Shown: positions 32,929-39,433 of the stretch, piece after piece
Layout: each line of letters begins with the position of its first letter
Position numbering within the stretch: position 1 is the stretch's first letter
DNA from: UBA4655 sp964585575
GTDB taxonomy: Bacteria; Planctomycetota; Planctomycetia; Pirellulales; UBA1268
Assembly: GCA_964585575.1 (NCBI GenBank)
Contig: CAZPEM010000008.1
Coordinates: 1 to 39,433, forward strand
Length of the DNA: 39,433 nucleotides
Direction: 5' to 3'
Position numbers and translations under genes: made by a program
The notes under the pieces: model-generated
Databases searched by the model: none
What the model was told of the DNA's origin: nothing
The model's input: only the letters and a program-made list of their open reading frames with translations

Positions 32929-35220
32929 TCAGAGCATCTCGACCGGATCGACGTCCACGATCCAGCCGACGTCGTCGGGCGTCGCGAACCCGTCGATCGC
33001 CTCACGGACGATCCGGCGGAGCTCCCCGCCATCGGGCCCGATGAGCTGCACGTGCCAGCGGAAGCGATCGCGGAGGCGGGCGATCGGCGCCGGGGCCGGC
33101 CCGAGCACCCTCACGGCCGCCGGCGCTACGTTCGATGGCGTTCCGCTCGTCGGCGGGCCGCCAGCGGCCGCACGCAGCCGCTCGGCGATGAGCCCCGCCT
33201 GGTGGCGGGCCGCGGCGTCATCGACGCTTCGCACGACGATGCGGACGACGTGGCCGAACGGCGGGTAGCCGAGGGCCTCGCGGATCGGCAGCTCCGTTCG
33301 AACGAAGGCCTCGTAGTCGTGCGTTGCCGCGGCGCGGACCGCCGGATGGTCGGGGCTGCTCGTCTGCACGACGACGCGGCCGCCGAGCGGCCCACGGCCG
33401 CTGCGACCGGCCACCTGCATCACGAGCTGGCAGGTCCGCTCGGAGGCGCGGAAATCGGGAAGATGGAGCGCGGCGTCGGCGTTCACGACACCCACGAGCA
33501 CGACCGACGGGAAGTCGAGTCCCTTCGCGATCATCTGCGTGCCGACGAGGATGTCGATCTCGCGATCGCGAAACGCATCGAGCGTCTTCTCGTGCGAGCC
33601 TCGCGAACGCATCGTGTCGGTGTCCATCCGCGCCACCCTCGCCCCCGGAAAGAGCCTGCGGACCTGGTCCTCGAGCCGTTGCGTTCCCGTGCCCCGCAGG
33701 CTCACCGACGGCGAGCGGCATTCGGGGCAGTCGGGAGCGAGCCTCGTGACGCGGCCGCAGCCGTGGCAGACGCCGCGGCTGCCGGGCTGGTGGAGCGTCA
33801 GCGCGATGTCGCATTGCGGGCAGCGGACGGTGTGGCCACAGGCCGGGCACTGCACGGCCGTCGCGAATCCCCGCCGGTTCAAAAGCAGGATCACCTGGCC
33901 GCCGCTCTCGATCGCCCAGCCGATCCCCGCCTGGAGCCTCGGGCTCACGGGTCCTCGGCTGCGCGATGCCGGATCACGCTGATCGACGGTGATCACGGCG
34001 GGCAGTTGGGCCCCGCCGACCCGCTGCGGCAGTTCCACCATCCGCCACTCGCCGGCGAGGCACCGCTGGAACGTCTCGAGCGACGGCGTGGCGGAGCCGA
34101 GCACGAGCGGAATCTCCTCGGACCGGGCCCGCCATTCCGCGACGTCCCTCGCGTGATAGCGGGGGGCGGTGCCCTGCTTGAACGAGTTTTCATGCTCCTC
34201 GTCGATCACGATCAGCCCGAGCCGGGGCGTCGGTGCGAAGACGGCGCTCCTCGCCCCGACCACCACGCTGACACTCCCGGCGGCGATCTCCTTCCACTGC
34301 GCGTGCCGCTCGGCGGGCGTGAGGTGGCTGTGGAGCACCGCCACCTCGCCGAACCGCCCCCGAAACCGGCTGCAGGTCTGGGGCGTGAGGCTGATCTCGG
34401 GAACGAGCACGATCGCCTGCCGTCCGTAGGCCACCGTCTCCTCGACCGCCTTGAGGTAGACCTCCGTCTTGCCGCTGCCGGTCACGCCGAAGAGCACGAT
34501 CGTCTCGTGGCGGCCGGCCCGCATCGGCGCCAGGATCGCCTCCACCGCGTCGGCCTGCGGCTCCGAAAGCACGGGCGGAGCGGCGCCGCCTCCGGCCGGC
34601 GGCCTCGCCCTCGCCAGCCGGGCGGGATCGCAGATTTCGAGGAGGCCGTTCTTGAGGAGCCGTGAGACGACCGCCCGACTCGCACCGCTCTTCTCGGCGA
34701 GTTGCTCGGCCGTCATCGGCTCGGCGGCGCACGCGAGCACCTTCGCCTGCGACGGCGTGAGCGTGCGGGCCGGCTCCACGGCCGACCGCACGAGCACTGG
34801 CGCCGACCGCCGCCCCGCCTTCGCCCGCACGCCCGCGGGCAGCACCGCTTCGAGCACCTCGCCCCAGCGGCACATCCACCGCTCGCTCATCCACTTCGTC
34901 AGCTCGAGCATCCGCGGCGAGAGGAGCGGCCGCTCGTCCTCGACGGCGATCACCTCCTTGAGCGGCTGCTGCGGCAGCTCGCCGGCCGTCACCGCCACGC
35001 AGTAGCCGACCCGCGGCCGCCCGCTCTTGCCGAGCGGCACCCGCAGCCGCCGGCCCGGCTCGACCGATCCCGCAAGCGACTCGGGCACGATGTAATCGAG
35101 CGGCTTCGCCACGCCCTCGGGCAGCACGACCGTGGCCACGATTCCCTGGCGACGGTCGTCCTCCTCCCACGCGGGCCGCGTTTCGAAGAGTTCCCGTTGG
35201 CTCGTATGCTTGTCTGCCAT
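32929..35220 (-). CDS. priA: Primosomal protein N' (PriA helicase)
   Basis: PriA rebuilds replication forks by binding D-loops and loading the replicative helicase. The 763-residue product has an N-terminal 3'-DNA-binding domain (IVATVVLPEGVAKPLDYIVP), a winged-helix region, and the SF2 helicase motifs: Walker A LFGVTGSGKTEVYL, VLVPEISLTPQ, DEEH box VIDEEHENSFKQ, and LGSATPSLE. The zinc-binding cysteines are present (CPACGHTVRCPQCDIAL, CHGCG, CPEC), as are VGTQMIAKGLDFPSV and QVAGRSGRG. All eight zinc-ligand Cys positions appear intact. ATG 35220 is chosen (MADKHTSQ); this start codon shares the palindrome CATG with the divergent nadD start. A later non-ATG start would remove at most about 25 unconserved residues. 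Confidence 0.94.
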   Translation of the reverse strand: MADKHTSQRELFETRPAWEEDDRRQGIVATVVLPEGVAKPLDYIVPESLAGSVEPGRRLRVPLGKSGRPRVGYCVAVTAGELPQQPLKEVIAVEDERPLLSPRMLELTKWMSERWMCRWGEVLEAVLPAGVRAKAGRRSAPVLVRSAVEPARTLTPSQAKVLACAAEPMTAEQLAEKSGASRAVVSRLLKNGLLEICDPARLARARPPAGGGAAPPVLSEPQADAVEAILAPMRAGRHETIVLFGVTGSGKTEVYLKAVEETVAYGRQAIVLVPEISLTPQTCSRFRGRFGEVAVLHSHLTPAERHAQWKEIAAGSVSVVVGARSAVFAPTPRLGLIVIDEEHENSFKQGTAPRYHARDVAEWRARSEEIPLVLGSATPSLETFQRCLAGEWRMVELPQRVGGAQLPAVITVDQRDPASRSRGPVSPRLQAGIGWAIESGGQVILLLNRRGFATAVQCPACGHTVRCPQCDIALTLHQPGSRGVCHGCGRVTRLAPDCPECRSPSVSLRGTGTQRLEDQVRRLFPGARVARMDTDTMRSRGSHEKTLDAFRDREIDILVGTQMIAKGLDFPSVVLVGVVNADAALHLPDFRASERTCQLVMQVAGRSGRGPLGGRVVVQTSSPDHPAVRAAATHDYEAFVRTELPIREALGYPPFGHVVRIVVRSVDDAAARHQAGLIAERLRAAAGGPPTSGTPSNVAPAAVRVLGPAPAPIARLRDRFRWHVQLIGPDGGELRRIVREAIDGFATPDDVGWIVDVDPVEML
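35205..35210 (+). promoter_or_regulatory. candidate -10 box (TATGCT) of nadD, inside priA
   Basis: TATGCT ends 8 bases before the nadD ATG and lies within the first codons of priA on the other strand. There is no ribosome binding site before nadD, so a leaderless transcript is plausible. TTCGAA at 35182-35187 is a poor -35 at 17 bases. Confidence 0.35.
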
Positions 35221-35878
35221 GCGTCTTGGCATCTTCGGCGGCAGCTTCGATCCCGTCCACACCGGCCATTTGGCGGCGGCGAGGGCCTGTCGCGAGCAGG
35301 CCGGAATCGACCGGATGATCCTCGTTCCGGCGGGCGTTTCGCCGTTCAAGCAGGATCGTCCGCCGACCGCCGGCCGCCACCGCGCGGCGATGCTCGAGCT
35401 GGCGACGGCGGGGGATCCCGCGTTCGAGATCTCCACGATCGAGCTTGGCCGCGACGGGCCGAGCTACACGGCCGACTCGCTCGAGCAGCTGCATGCCGCG
35501 CACCCCGGCGACACGCTCCTGCTCGTCGTCGGCCCCGACTCGCTCGCGTCGTTTCCAACGTGGCACCGGCCCGACCGCATCCTCGAGCTCGCCGAGCTCC
35601 TGCCGGTGGAGCGACAGGGCCTCGACGACCTCGAGCGGCTACGATCAGCCACGCCCGCGCTCGAAACCCTCGTGGGCCGCGATCGGCTCGACCGCATCGT
35701 CGCATCGCGGGTGCGGATGCCGCCGATCGAGGCCAGATCGACCGAAGTCCGCCGCGCGATCGCCGAAGGCCGCCCGCTTTGCGGCCTCACGCCCCCGGCC
35801 GTCGAGGACTACATCCGCAGGCATCGTCTTTACGGGGCATGGGCAACGCGCCATGGACGACCCGGGCCTGCGACCTGA
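35219..35878 (+). CDS. nadD: Nicotinate-nucleotide adenylyltransferase
   Basis: NadD joins nicotinate mononucleotide and ATP to deamido-NAD in NAD synthesis. The 219-residue product starts MRLGIFGGSFDPVHTGHLAAA, which contains the nucleotidyltransferase signature GSFDPxHxGH. It has the substrate loop VPAGVSPFKQDRP, GPSYTADSLEQL, LVVGPDSLASFPTWHRPDRI, and the second signature IEARSTEVRRAIAEGRP (the ISSTxIR equivalent). The start is certain because the catalytic motif begins at residue 6. It is divergent from priA with no intergenic DNA. The usual neighbour rsfS is absent; a gene remnant follows. Confidence 0.94.
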   Translation: MRLGIFGGSFDPVHTGHLAAARACREQAGIDRMILVPAGVSPFKQDRPPTAGRHRAAMLELATAGDPAFEISTIELGRDGPSYTADSLEQLHAAHPGDTLLLVVGPDSLASFPTWHRPDRILELAELLPVERQGLDDLERLRSATPALETLVGRDRLDRIVASRVRMPPIEARSTEVRRAIAEGRPLCGLTPPAVEDYIRRHRLYGAWATRHGRPGPAT

Positions 35879-35881
35879 TTC

Positions 35882-36092
35882 GAGAGCGTCACGCAGGCTA
35901 CGGAGCTCTCCACCGTCTACTCGCTCGACGAACTGGCGGCGATTCACGATGTCTGCGGGCGGCACGGCCTGCGGCTGCACATGGACGGCGCCCGGTTCGC
36001 CGACGCCGTGGCGGCAGTCGACGTGCCACCCCGGGCGGCTCACCTGAGAGGCGGGCGTGGACGTGCTCTGCCTGGGCGGCACCGAAAACGGG
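35882..36092 (+). pseudogene. Remnant of a low-specificity L-threonine aldolase (PLP enzyme)
   Basis: One frame reads VTQATELSTVYSLDELAAIH, then DVCGRHGLRLHMDGARFADA (about 35888-36020). This matches the middle of threonine aldolases, including the DGAR motif that contacts PLP. The continuation AGVDVLCLGGTENG, which normally carries the PLP-binding lysine as FGGTKNG, appears in another frame at 36051-36092, after a frameshift and a TGA at 36045-36047. The lysine position is Glu here. The N-terminal half and the C-terminal third are missing. The gene is dead, left between nadD and the beta-helix gene. Confidence 0.75.
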
Positions 36093-36334
36093 AGGCGAAT
36101 GCCCGGCGGGCCAACGCGGCCGCGGCCCGATGATTCGCCCCACCTCAACGCAGGCGTTTGTGGCAGGCATAGCGCGCCGTGCCGCACATCTCCCGCCGCT
36201 ATTCGCATCGCCGGCCCGGGAAGACGCCGCTCCGCGCGGTCGCCTCAGATCCGCGCCGCGAAATGGTTGAACGGGCTCCCGACGGGTGGCATGCTTTGGG
36301 GAACATGTCGCTGGCCGCCGGACCGGCCGCTCCC

Positions 36335-36339
36335 GAGGA
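36335..36339 (+). promoter_or_regulatory. ribosome binding site of the beta-helix gene
   Basis: GAGGA, 7 bases before ATG 36347; it supports this start over the in-frame ATGs at 36179 and 36305. Confidence 0.5.
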
Positions 36340-36346
36340 TGCCCTG

Positions 36347-39310
36347 ATGCGCTCGATCGCCAGCCTGTTTCGCCGTTGTCTTCCGGGCCGCCGCCGCGCG
36401 GCCGCCCCGCTTCGACCAGAGCGGCTCGAGCCGCGGGCGATGCTTGCCACCTTCACGGTCACGAACCTGCTGAACGCCGGCGAGGGATCGCTGCGGTGGG
36501 CGATCCACCAGGCCAATGCGAATGCCGGGGCGGATGACATCGCCTTCGCCGTGGCTGGCACGATCCCGCTCGCGTCGGCCCTGCCCGCGGTCGCCGACAC
36601 GGTCTCGATCGCCGGATCGACCGCGCCGGGGTTCACCGGTGCGCCGCTGGTCACCGTCGACTTTCGCGGTCGGACGGGGCTGCGGTTTGCTCCCGGCAGC
36701 GACGGCTCAACACTCTCGAGCCTGTCGCTCGTGGCGGCCAAGGCCGCGGGCGTGACGCTCGACTCCTCGGGCATCACCCTCGCCGGCAACTTCATCGGCG
36801 TGCTGCCCGATGGCGTCACGCCGGCAGGCAACGGCGGCTCCGGCGTGCTCGTCACCCGCCGCGGCTCGGCCAACCAGATCGGCGTCGAGCCGTCGATCTC
36901 CTATGCCGCCACCACGAGCGTGACCGCGGCCGCGGGTGGCACGCTTCCGGTCGCGGGCTGGCAGGGGCTCACGTCGGCGGGGTCGCCGGGCGAGTACCTG
37001 TTCACCGGCACGACCGTGAACCCGAACGCATCGAGCGAGACGGCTGGCCTCGTCTACTTCGGCCCCATCACGGCCGCCGGAGGCTCCGGCTACGTGATGG
37101 TGATGCCGAACCAGTCCGGGGAGACGACCGACGGCACGACCGCCTACTCCGCCGACCCCCTCGACGACGGGCAGCTGCGGATCGTCGGCACCTACTCCAA
37201 CGCCGGCGCCGCCAACGAGTTGGGCTTCGTGTTCACCGGCACGGTGGACGACCTCGCCAACGGCACTGGCACCTACGCCCAGATCCCCGAACCGCACCCG
37301 TCGGCCAAATGGAACATTCCCCACAGCACCGCGGGGGGCCTCGTGGTGGGCAACTACGACAGCGAGACCACAGACGGCCTGCCGAGCGGCGGCGGCCTGG
37401 CCTACGTCTACGACGCGGTGCAAGCCATCTATCTCCGGGAGACGATGATCTATCCCGGCTCGGCCTCGAACACCGCCTACGGGATCTGGCACAACGGCGG
37501 CACGAGCTACACGATCTGCGGCGGCTACGCCAACAGCCCGATCAACAACCTCCTCGACCCGCGGCAGCCGCTCTCGCAGGCCCTGCTCGTCGACTTCGAC
37601 TCGGCGACGAAGCTGTTCACGAACTGGAAGTCGTTCTCCTACCTGCCGCCTGCGGGCGGGGCGTCGGTCGCCACGCACTTCGAGGGTATCAGCGGCGTCG
37701 AGCCGGGCAAGTACACGCTCGCGGGGACGGCACTGGTCGATGGCGTGGCGATTGCCGGCTTCGTCACGGTCTATCGCAACGCCGACGGCTCGTTCGGCGA
37801 GATGCAGTGGACCGACCTCACGCCGCCGGAGCCGGGCGGAGCCCCCTTTGCCGACTCGGTCTACGGTAATGCCGTGGTGGGCATCGCTCCGAGCGGTTCA
37901 GCCGCCAACGCCTACCAGGCCGTGATCGTGCCGGGCAGCAACCTCATCAGCGGCAACGGCGGCAACGGCATCCGCGTCGAAGGGGACGACAACGTCGTGT
38001 CGATGAACGTGATCGGTGCCGACGCCACCGGCCGGTTCGCCGTGCCCAACGCCCGCAACGGCATCCTCCTCACGAATCGGGCCAGCGGCACCATGATCGG
38101 CGGCACGGCCACCGGTGGCAACGATCCGACGAACGGCGTGTTCGTGCGGCCGCCAGAGGGCAACCTCATCTCGGGCAACGGGGAAAACGGTGTCTTGATC
38201 ACGGGCGGCGCCAGGGCCAACACGCTCGCCGGCAACTTCATCGGCACGGCCGCCTCCGGCAACGCGCCGCTCGGCAACGCCGGCGACGGCGTGGCGATCG
38301 TGGGGGCCAACGGCAACTCACTCCTCGGCACGACGTTCGAGCAGCCGCCGTTCGTCTTCTACAACGTGCTCTCCGGCAACGGCCGCAACGGCCTGCGGAT
38401 CACGAACTCCGACGACACGACTGTGCAGGCGAATTTCACGGGCGTCGGCGCCGACAACGCCACGGTCGTGGCGAACGGCCAGAGCGGCATCCTCGTGAGC
38501 GGCAGTTCGGCCAACACGATCGTCGGCGGCGTCATCCCGCTTGGCAACGTCAACTCCGGCAACAACCGCTACGGCATCGAGGTCAAGGGCAAGGCGACCG
38601 GCTTCGTCGCCTTCAACAGCTTCGTCGGCATGGTCGCCTTCGGCGGAACGGCTCCCAACCGGCTCGACGGCATCCACATCACGGCCACCGGCGGAAACAA
38701 CACGATCCGCACCTGCCTCGTGGCGGGCAACTACGGCAACGGCATCGTGATCGCCGGCGACGCCACGGGCGTCACGGTCGAGGACACCGCGGCCGGCACG
38801 AACTCGGCGATCTCGGCGGCGATCCCGAACGGCGGCAGCGGCATCGTTATCAAGGGCCGCGCCCACGGTAACGCGATTGGTGGCTTCCAGCCCTCGGTCG
38901 AGACGAAGGTGCACCTCTCGGGCAATCTCCGCTACGGGATCGAGATCACGGGCAAGGCCCGAAACAACCGGATCTTCAATAGCGTGATCGGGGCCGGCTT
39001 CGAGGCGGTCAATCCGATCCCAAACGCCCTCGGCGGCATCTTCCTTGGCTCCGGCACCAGCGGCATCGTCATCGGCGGCGAAGATCCGCTCCAGGCCAAC
39101 CGCGTGCTTTACAACGGCGGGACGGGGATAACGATCGCCTCGTCGACGCGAAACCAGATCCTCGGCAACGAGATCCGAGCGAACGTCGGCTACGGCCTCT
39201 ACGCCTCGGGCTCGTGCCGCCGCACGCGGGTGATCGAGAACCTGTTCGCCGGCAACACGCTCGGCAGCGTCAACATCGCCTCGGCGACGGGTATCTCCTA
39301 CGTGCCGTGA
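36347..39310 (+). CDS. Giant exported right-handed beta-helix protein with LEPR-XLL N-terminus and an inserted domain
   Basis: The 987-residue protein opens with a basic segment and the planctomycete LEPR-XLL signature (RPERLEPRAML at about 23-33), which marks large exported proteins of this phylum. It is followed by TFTVTNLLNAGEGSLRWAIHQAN, the usual beginning of polymorphic-outer-membrane or NosD-like beta-helix proteins. Residues about 40-180 and 530-987 are short coils rich in Asn and Gly (GNLISGNGENGVLITGG; NTLAGNFIGTAASGNAPLGN; NRILYNGG-like), i.e. a right-handed parallel beta-helix of the pectate-lyase-like type. Residues about 182-528 are different and look like a beta-propeller-like insert with GYVMVMP, NTAYGIWHNGGTSYTICGGY and THFEGISGVEPGKYTL. 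No dockerin or PEP-CTERM follows the helix. No catalytic site can be assigned. Confidence 0.85.
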   Translation: MRSIASLFRRCLPGRRRAAAPLRPERLEPRAMLATFTVTNLLNAGEGSLRWAIHQANANAGADDIAFAVAGTIPLASALPAVADTVSIAGSTAPGFTGAPLVTVDFRGRTGLRFAPGSDGSTLSSLSLVAAKAAGVTLDSSGITLAGNFIGVLPDGVTPAGNGGSGVLVTRRGSANQIGVEPSISYAATTSVTAAAGGTLPVAGWQGLTSAGSPGEYLFTGTTVNPNASSETAGLVYFGPITAAGGSGYVMVMPNQSGETTDGTTAYSADPLDDGQLRIVGTYSNAGAANELGFVFTGTVDDLANGTGTYAQIPEPHPSAKWNIPHSTAGGLVVGNYDSETTDGLPSGGGLAYVYDAVQAIYLRETMIYPGSASNTAYGIWHNGGTSYTICGGYANSPINNLLDPRQPLSQALLVDFDSATKLFTNWKSFSYLPPAGGASVATHFEGISGVEPGKYTLAGTALVDGVAIAGFVTVYRNADGSFGEMQWTDLTPPEPGGAPFADSVYGNAVVGIAPSGSAANAYQAVIVPGSNLISGNGGNGIRVEGDDNVVSMNVIGADATGRFAVPNARNGILLTNRASGTMIGGTATGGNDPTNGVFVRPPEGNLISGNGENGVLITGGARANTLAGNFIGTAASGNAPLGNAGDGVAIVGANGNSLLGTTFEQPPFVFYNVLSGNGRNGLRITNSDDTTVQANFTGVGADNATVVANGQSGILVSGSSANTIVGGVIPLGNVNSGNNRYGIEVKGKATGFVAFNSFVGMVAFGGTAPNRLDGIHITATGGNNTIRTCLVAGNYGNGIVIAGDATGVTVEDTAAGTNSAISAAIPNGGSGIVIKGRAHGNAIGGFQPSVETKVHLSGNLRYGIEITGKARNNRIFNSVIGAGFEAVNPIPNALGGIFLGSGTSGIVIGGEDPLQANRVLYNGGTGITIASSTRNQILGNEIRANVGYGLYASGSCRRTRVIENLFAGNTLGSVNIASATGISYVP

Positions 39311-39433
39311 GCGGCGGCTGGAATCGCGGGATGCCTCCGACGACGGGCCCGCCGAGGAGCGCACAGGTATGCGGGGTACCCGGGTCGGCGGCCTCATGCG
39401 GCCCGACGGTGGCCGAGGTGCCTGGACTGGTGC
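39311..39433. other. window end, no gene recognised
   Basis: The 123 bases after the beta-helix gene hold no supported gene, RNA or terminator. Open frames on the minus strand here run through the beta-helix gene and look like shadows. Confidence 0.4.

Larger units (their letters stand above)
35879..36346. other. 468-base gene-poor stretch with a gene remnant
   Basis: Apart from the threonine aldolase remnant at 35882-36092, no complete gene, RNA gene or clear promoter was recognised here. The stretch 36093-36346 shows only unsupported open frames. This is the least gene-dense part of the window. Confidence 0.5.

Noticed and set aside
30930..36270. Very long plus-strand open frames opposite priA and the protease gene
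   Set aside because: The minus-strand frames carry complete PriA and HtrA motifs; the plus-strand products are low-complexity Arg/His/Gly-rich antisense shadows.
36093..36346. Open frame before the beta-helix start (PTSTQAFVAG... and the extension from ATG 36179)
   Set aside because: No motif, unusual composition; the LEPR-XLL N-terminus and a GAGGA site define ATG 36347 as start.

Overview
The window looks like a chromosomal segment of a high-GC planctomycete (Planctomycetota, probably Pirellulales-like). The main pointers are a LEPR-XLL N-terminus on a giant secreted beta-helix protein (36347-39310), a PEP-CTERM-like tail on a secreted SGNH esterase, a secreted YYAP-repeat protein, fused multidomain lipid enzymes, and a MoxR-type ATPase/VWA pair. 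No 16S rRNA is present, so the taxonomic call is inference. No tRNA, rRNA, CRISPR array, insertion sequence or prophage was seen.

Layout. 1-317: 3' end of a repeat protein. 402-1582: ruvC-ruvA (Holliday junction processing). 1551-4373 (-): fusion of MFS lysolipid flippase, PlsC acyltransferase and a degenerate AMP-ligase domain. 4630-5184: secreted YYAP-repeat protein. 5281-10377: a four-gene, translationally coupled carotenoid operon (two CrtI/CrtN/CrtP-type oxidoreductases, an acyltransferase, a membrane GT2 glycosyltransferase), resembling a staphyloxanthin-type tailoring route. 10334-12071 (-): purE-purK. 12236-13258: Sua5/TsaC-type tRNA t6A enzyme. 13263-14180 (-): TIGR01777 epimerase. 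14281-15552: MFS transporter. 15482-17356 (-): secreted SGNH hydrolase. 17464-18756 (-): enolase. 18882-20637: ribE, rsmA and a 75-residue unknown, followed by a 34-bp tandem hairpin repeat and a strong intrinsic terminator. 20835-24903: a fatty acyl-AMP ligase/ACP/alpha-oxoamine synthase fusion with a hotdog thioesterase. 24999-26986: LytS/LytTR two-component pair. 26987-35220 (-): priA, a protease/SirB1 fusion, a MoxR-like ATPase and a VWA protein, with phhB on the opposite strand between the last two. 35219-35878: nadD. 35882-36092: decayed threonine aldolase. 36347-39310: beta-helix protein.

The most interesting candidate is the single-chain FAAL-ACP-oxoamine synthase at 20835-24338. It contains in one polypeptide the three activities (acyl-ACP ligase, ACP, serine-palmitoyltransferase-like enzyme) that are separate genes in the Caulobacter ceramide pathway, and suggests a sphingoid-base-like or other amino-ketone lipid. 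Together with the lysolipid flippase/acyltransferase fusion and the carotenoid operon, much of the window concerns membrane lipids.

Genome style. Genes within operons are joined by 4-bp ATGA/GTGA overlaps. All six convergent gene pairs overlap or are separated by at most 4 bases. Several first genes carry a TANNNT box 7-9 bases before the ATG with no ribosome binding site, the pattern expected of leaderless mRNAs, while other genes have near-perfect GGAGG sites, two of which support non-ATG starts. All functions are from reading the translated sequence and remembered family motifs; no database search was run.
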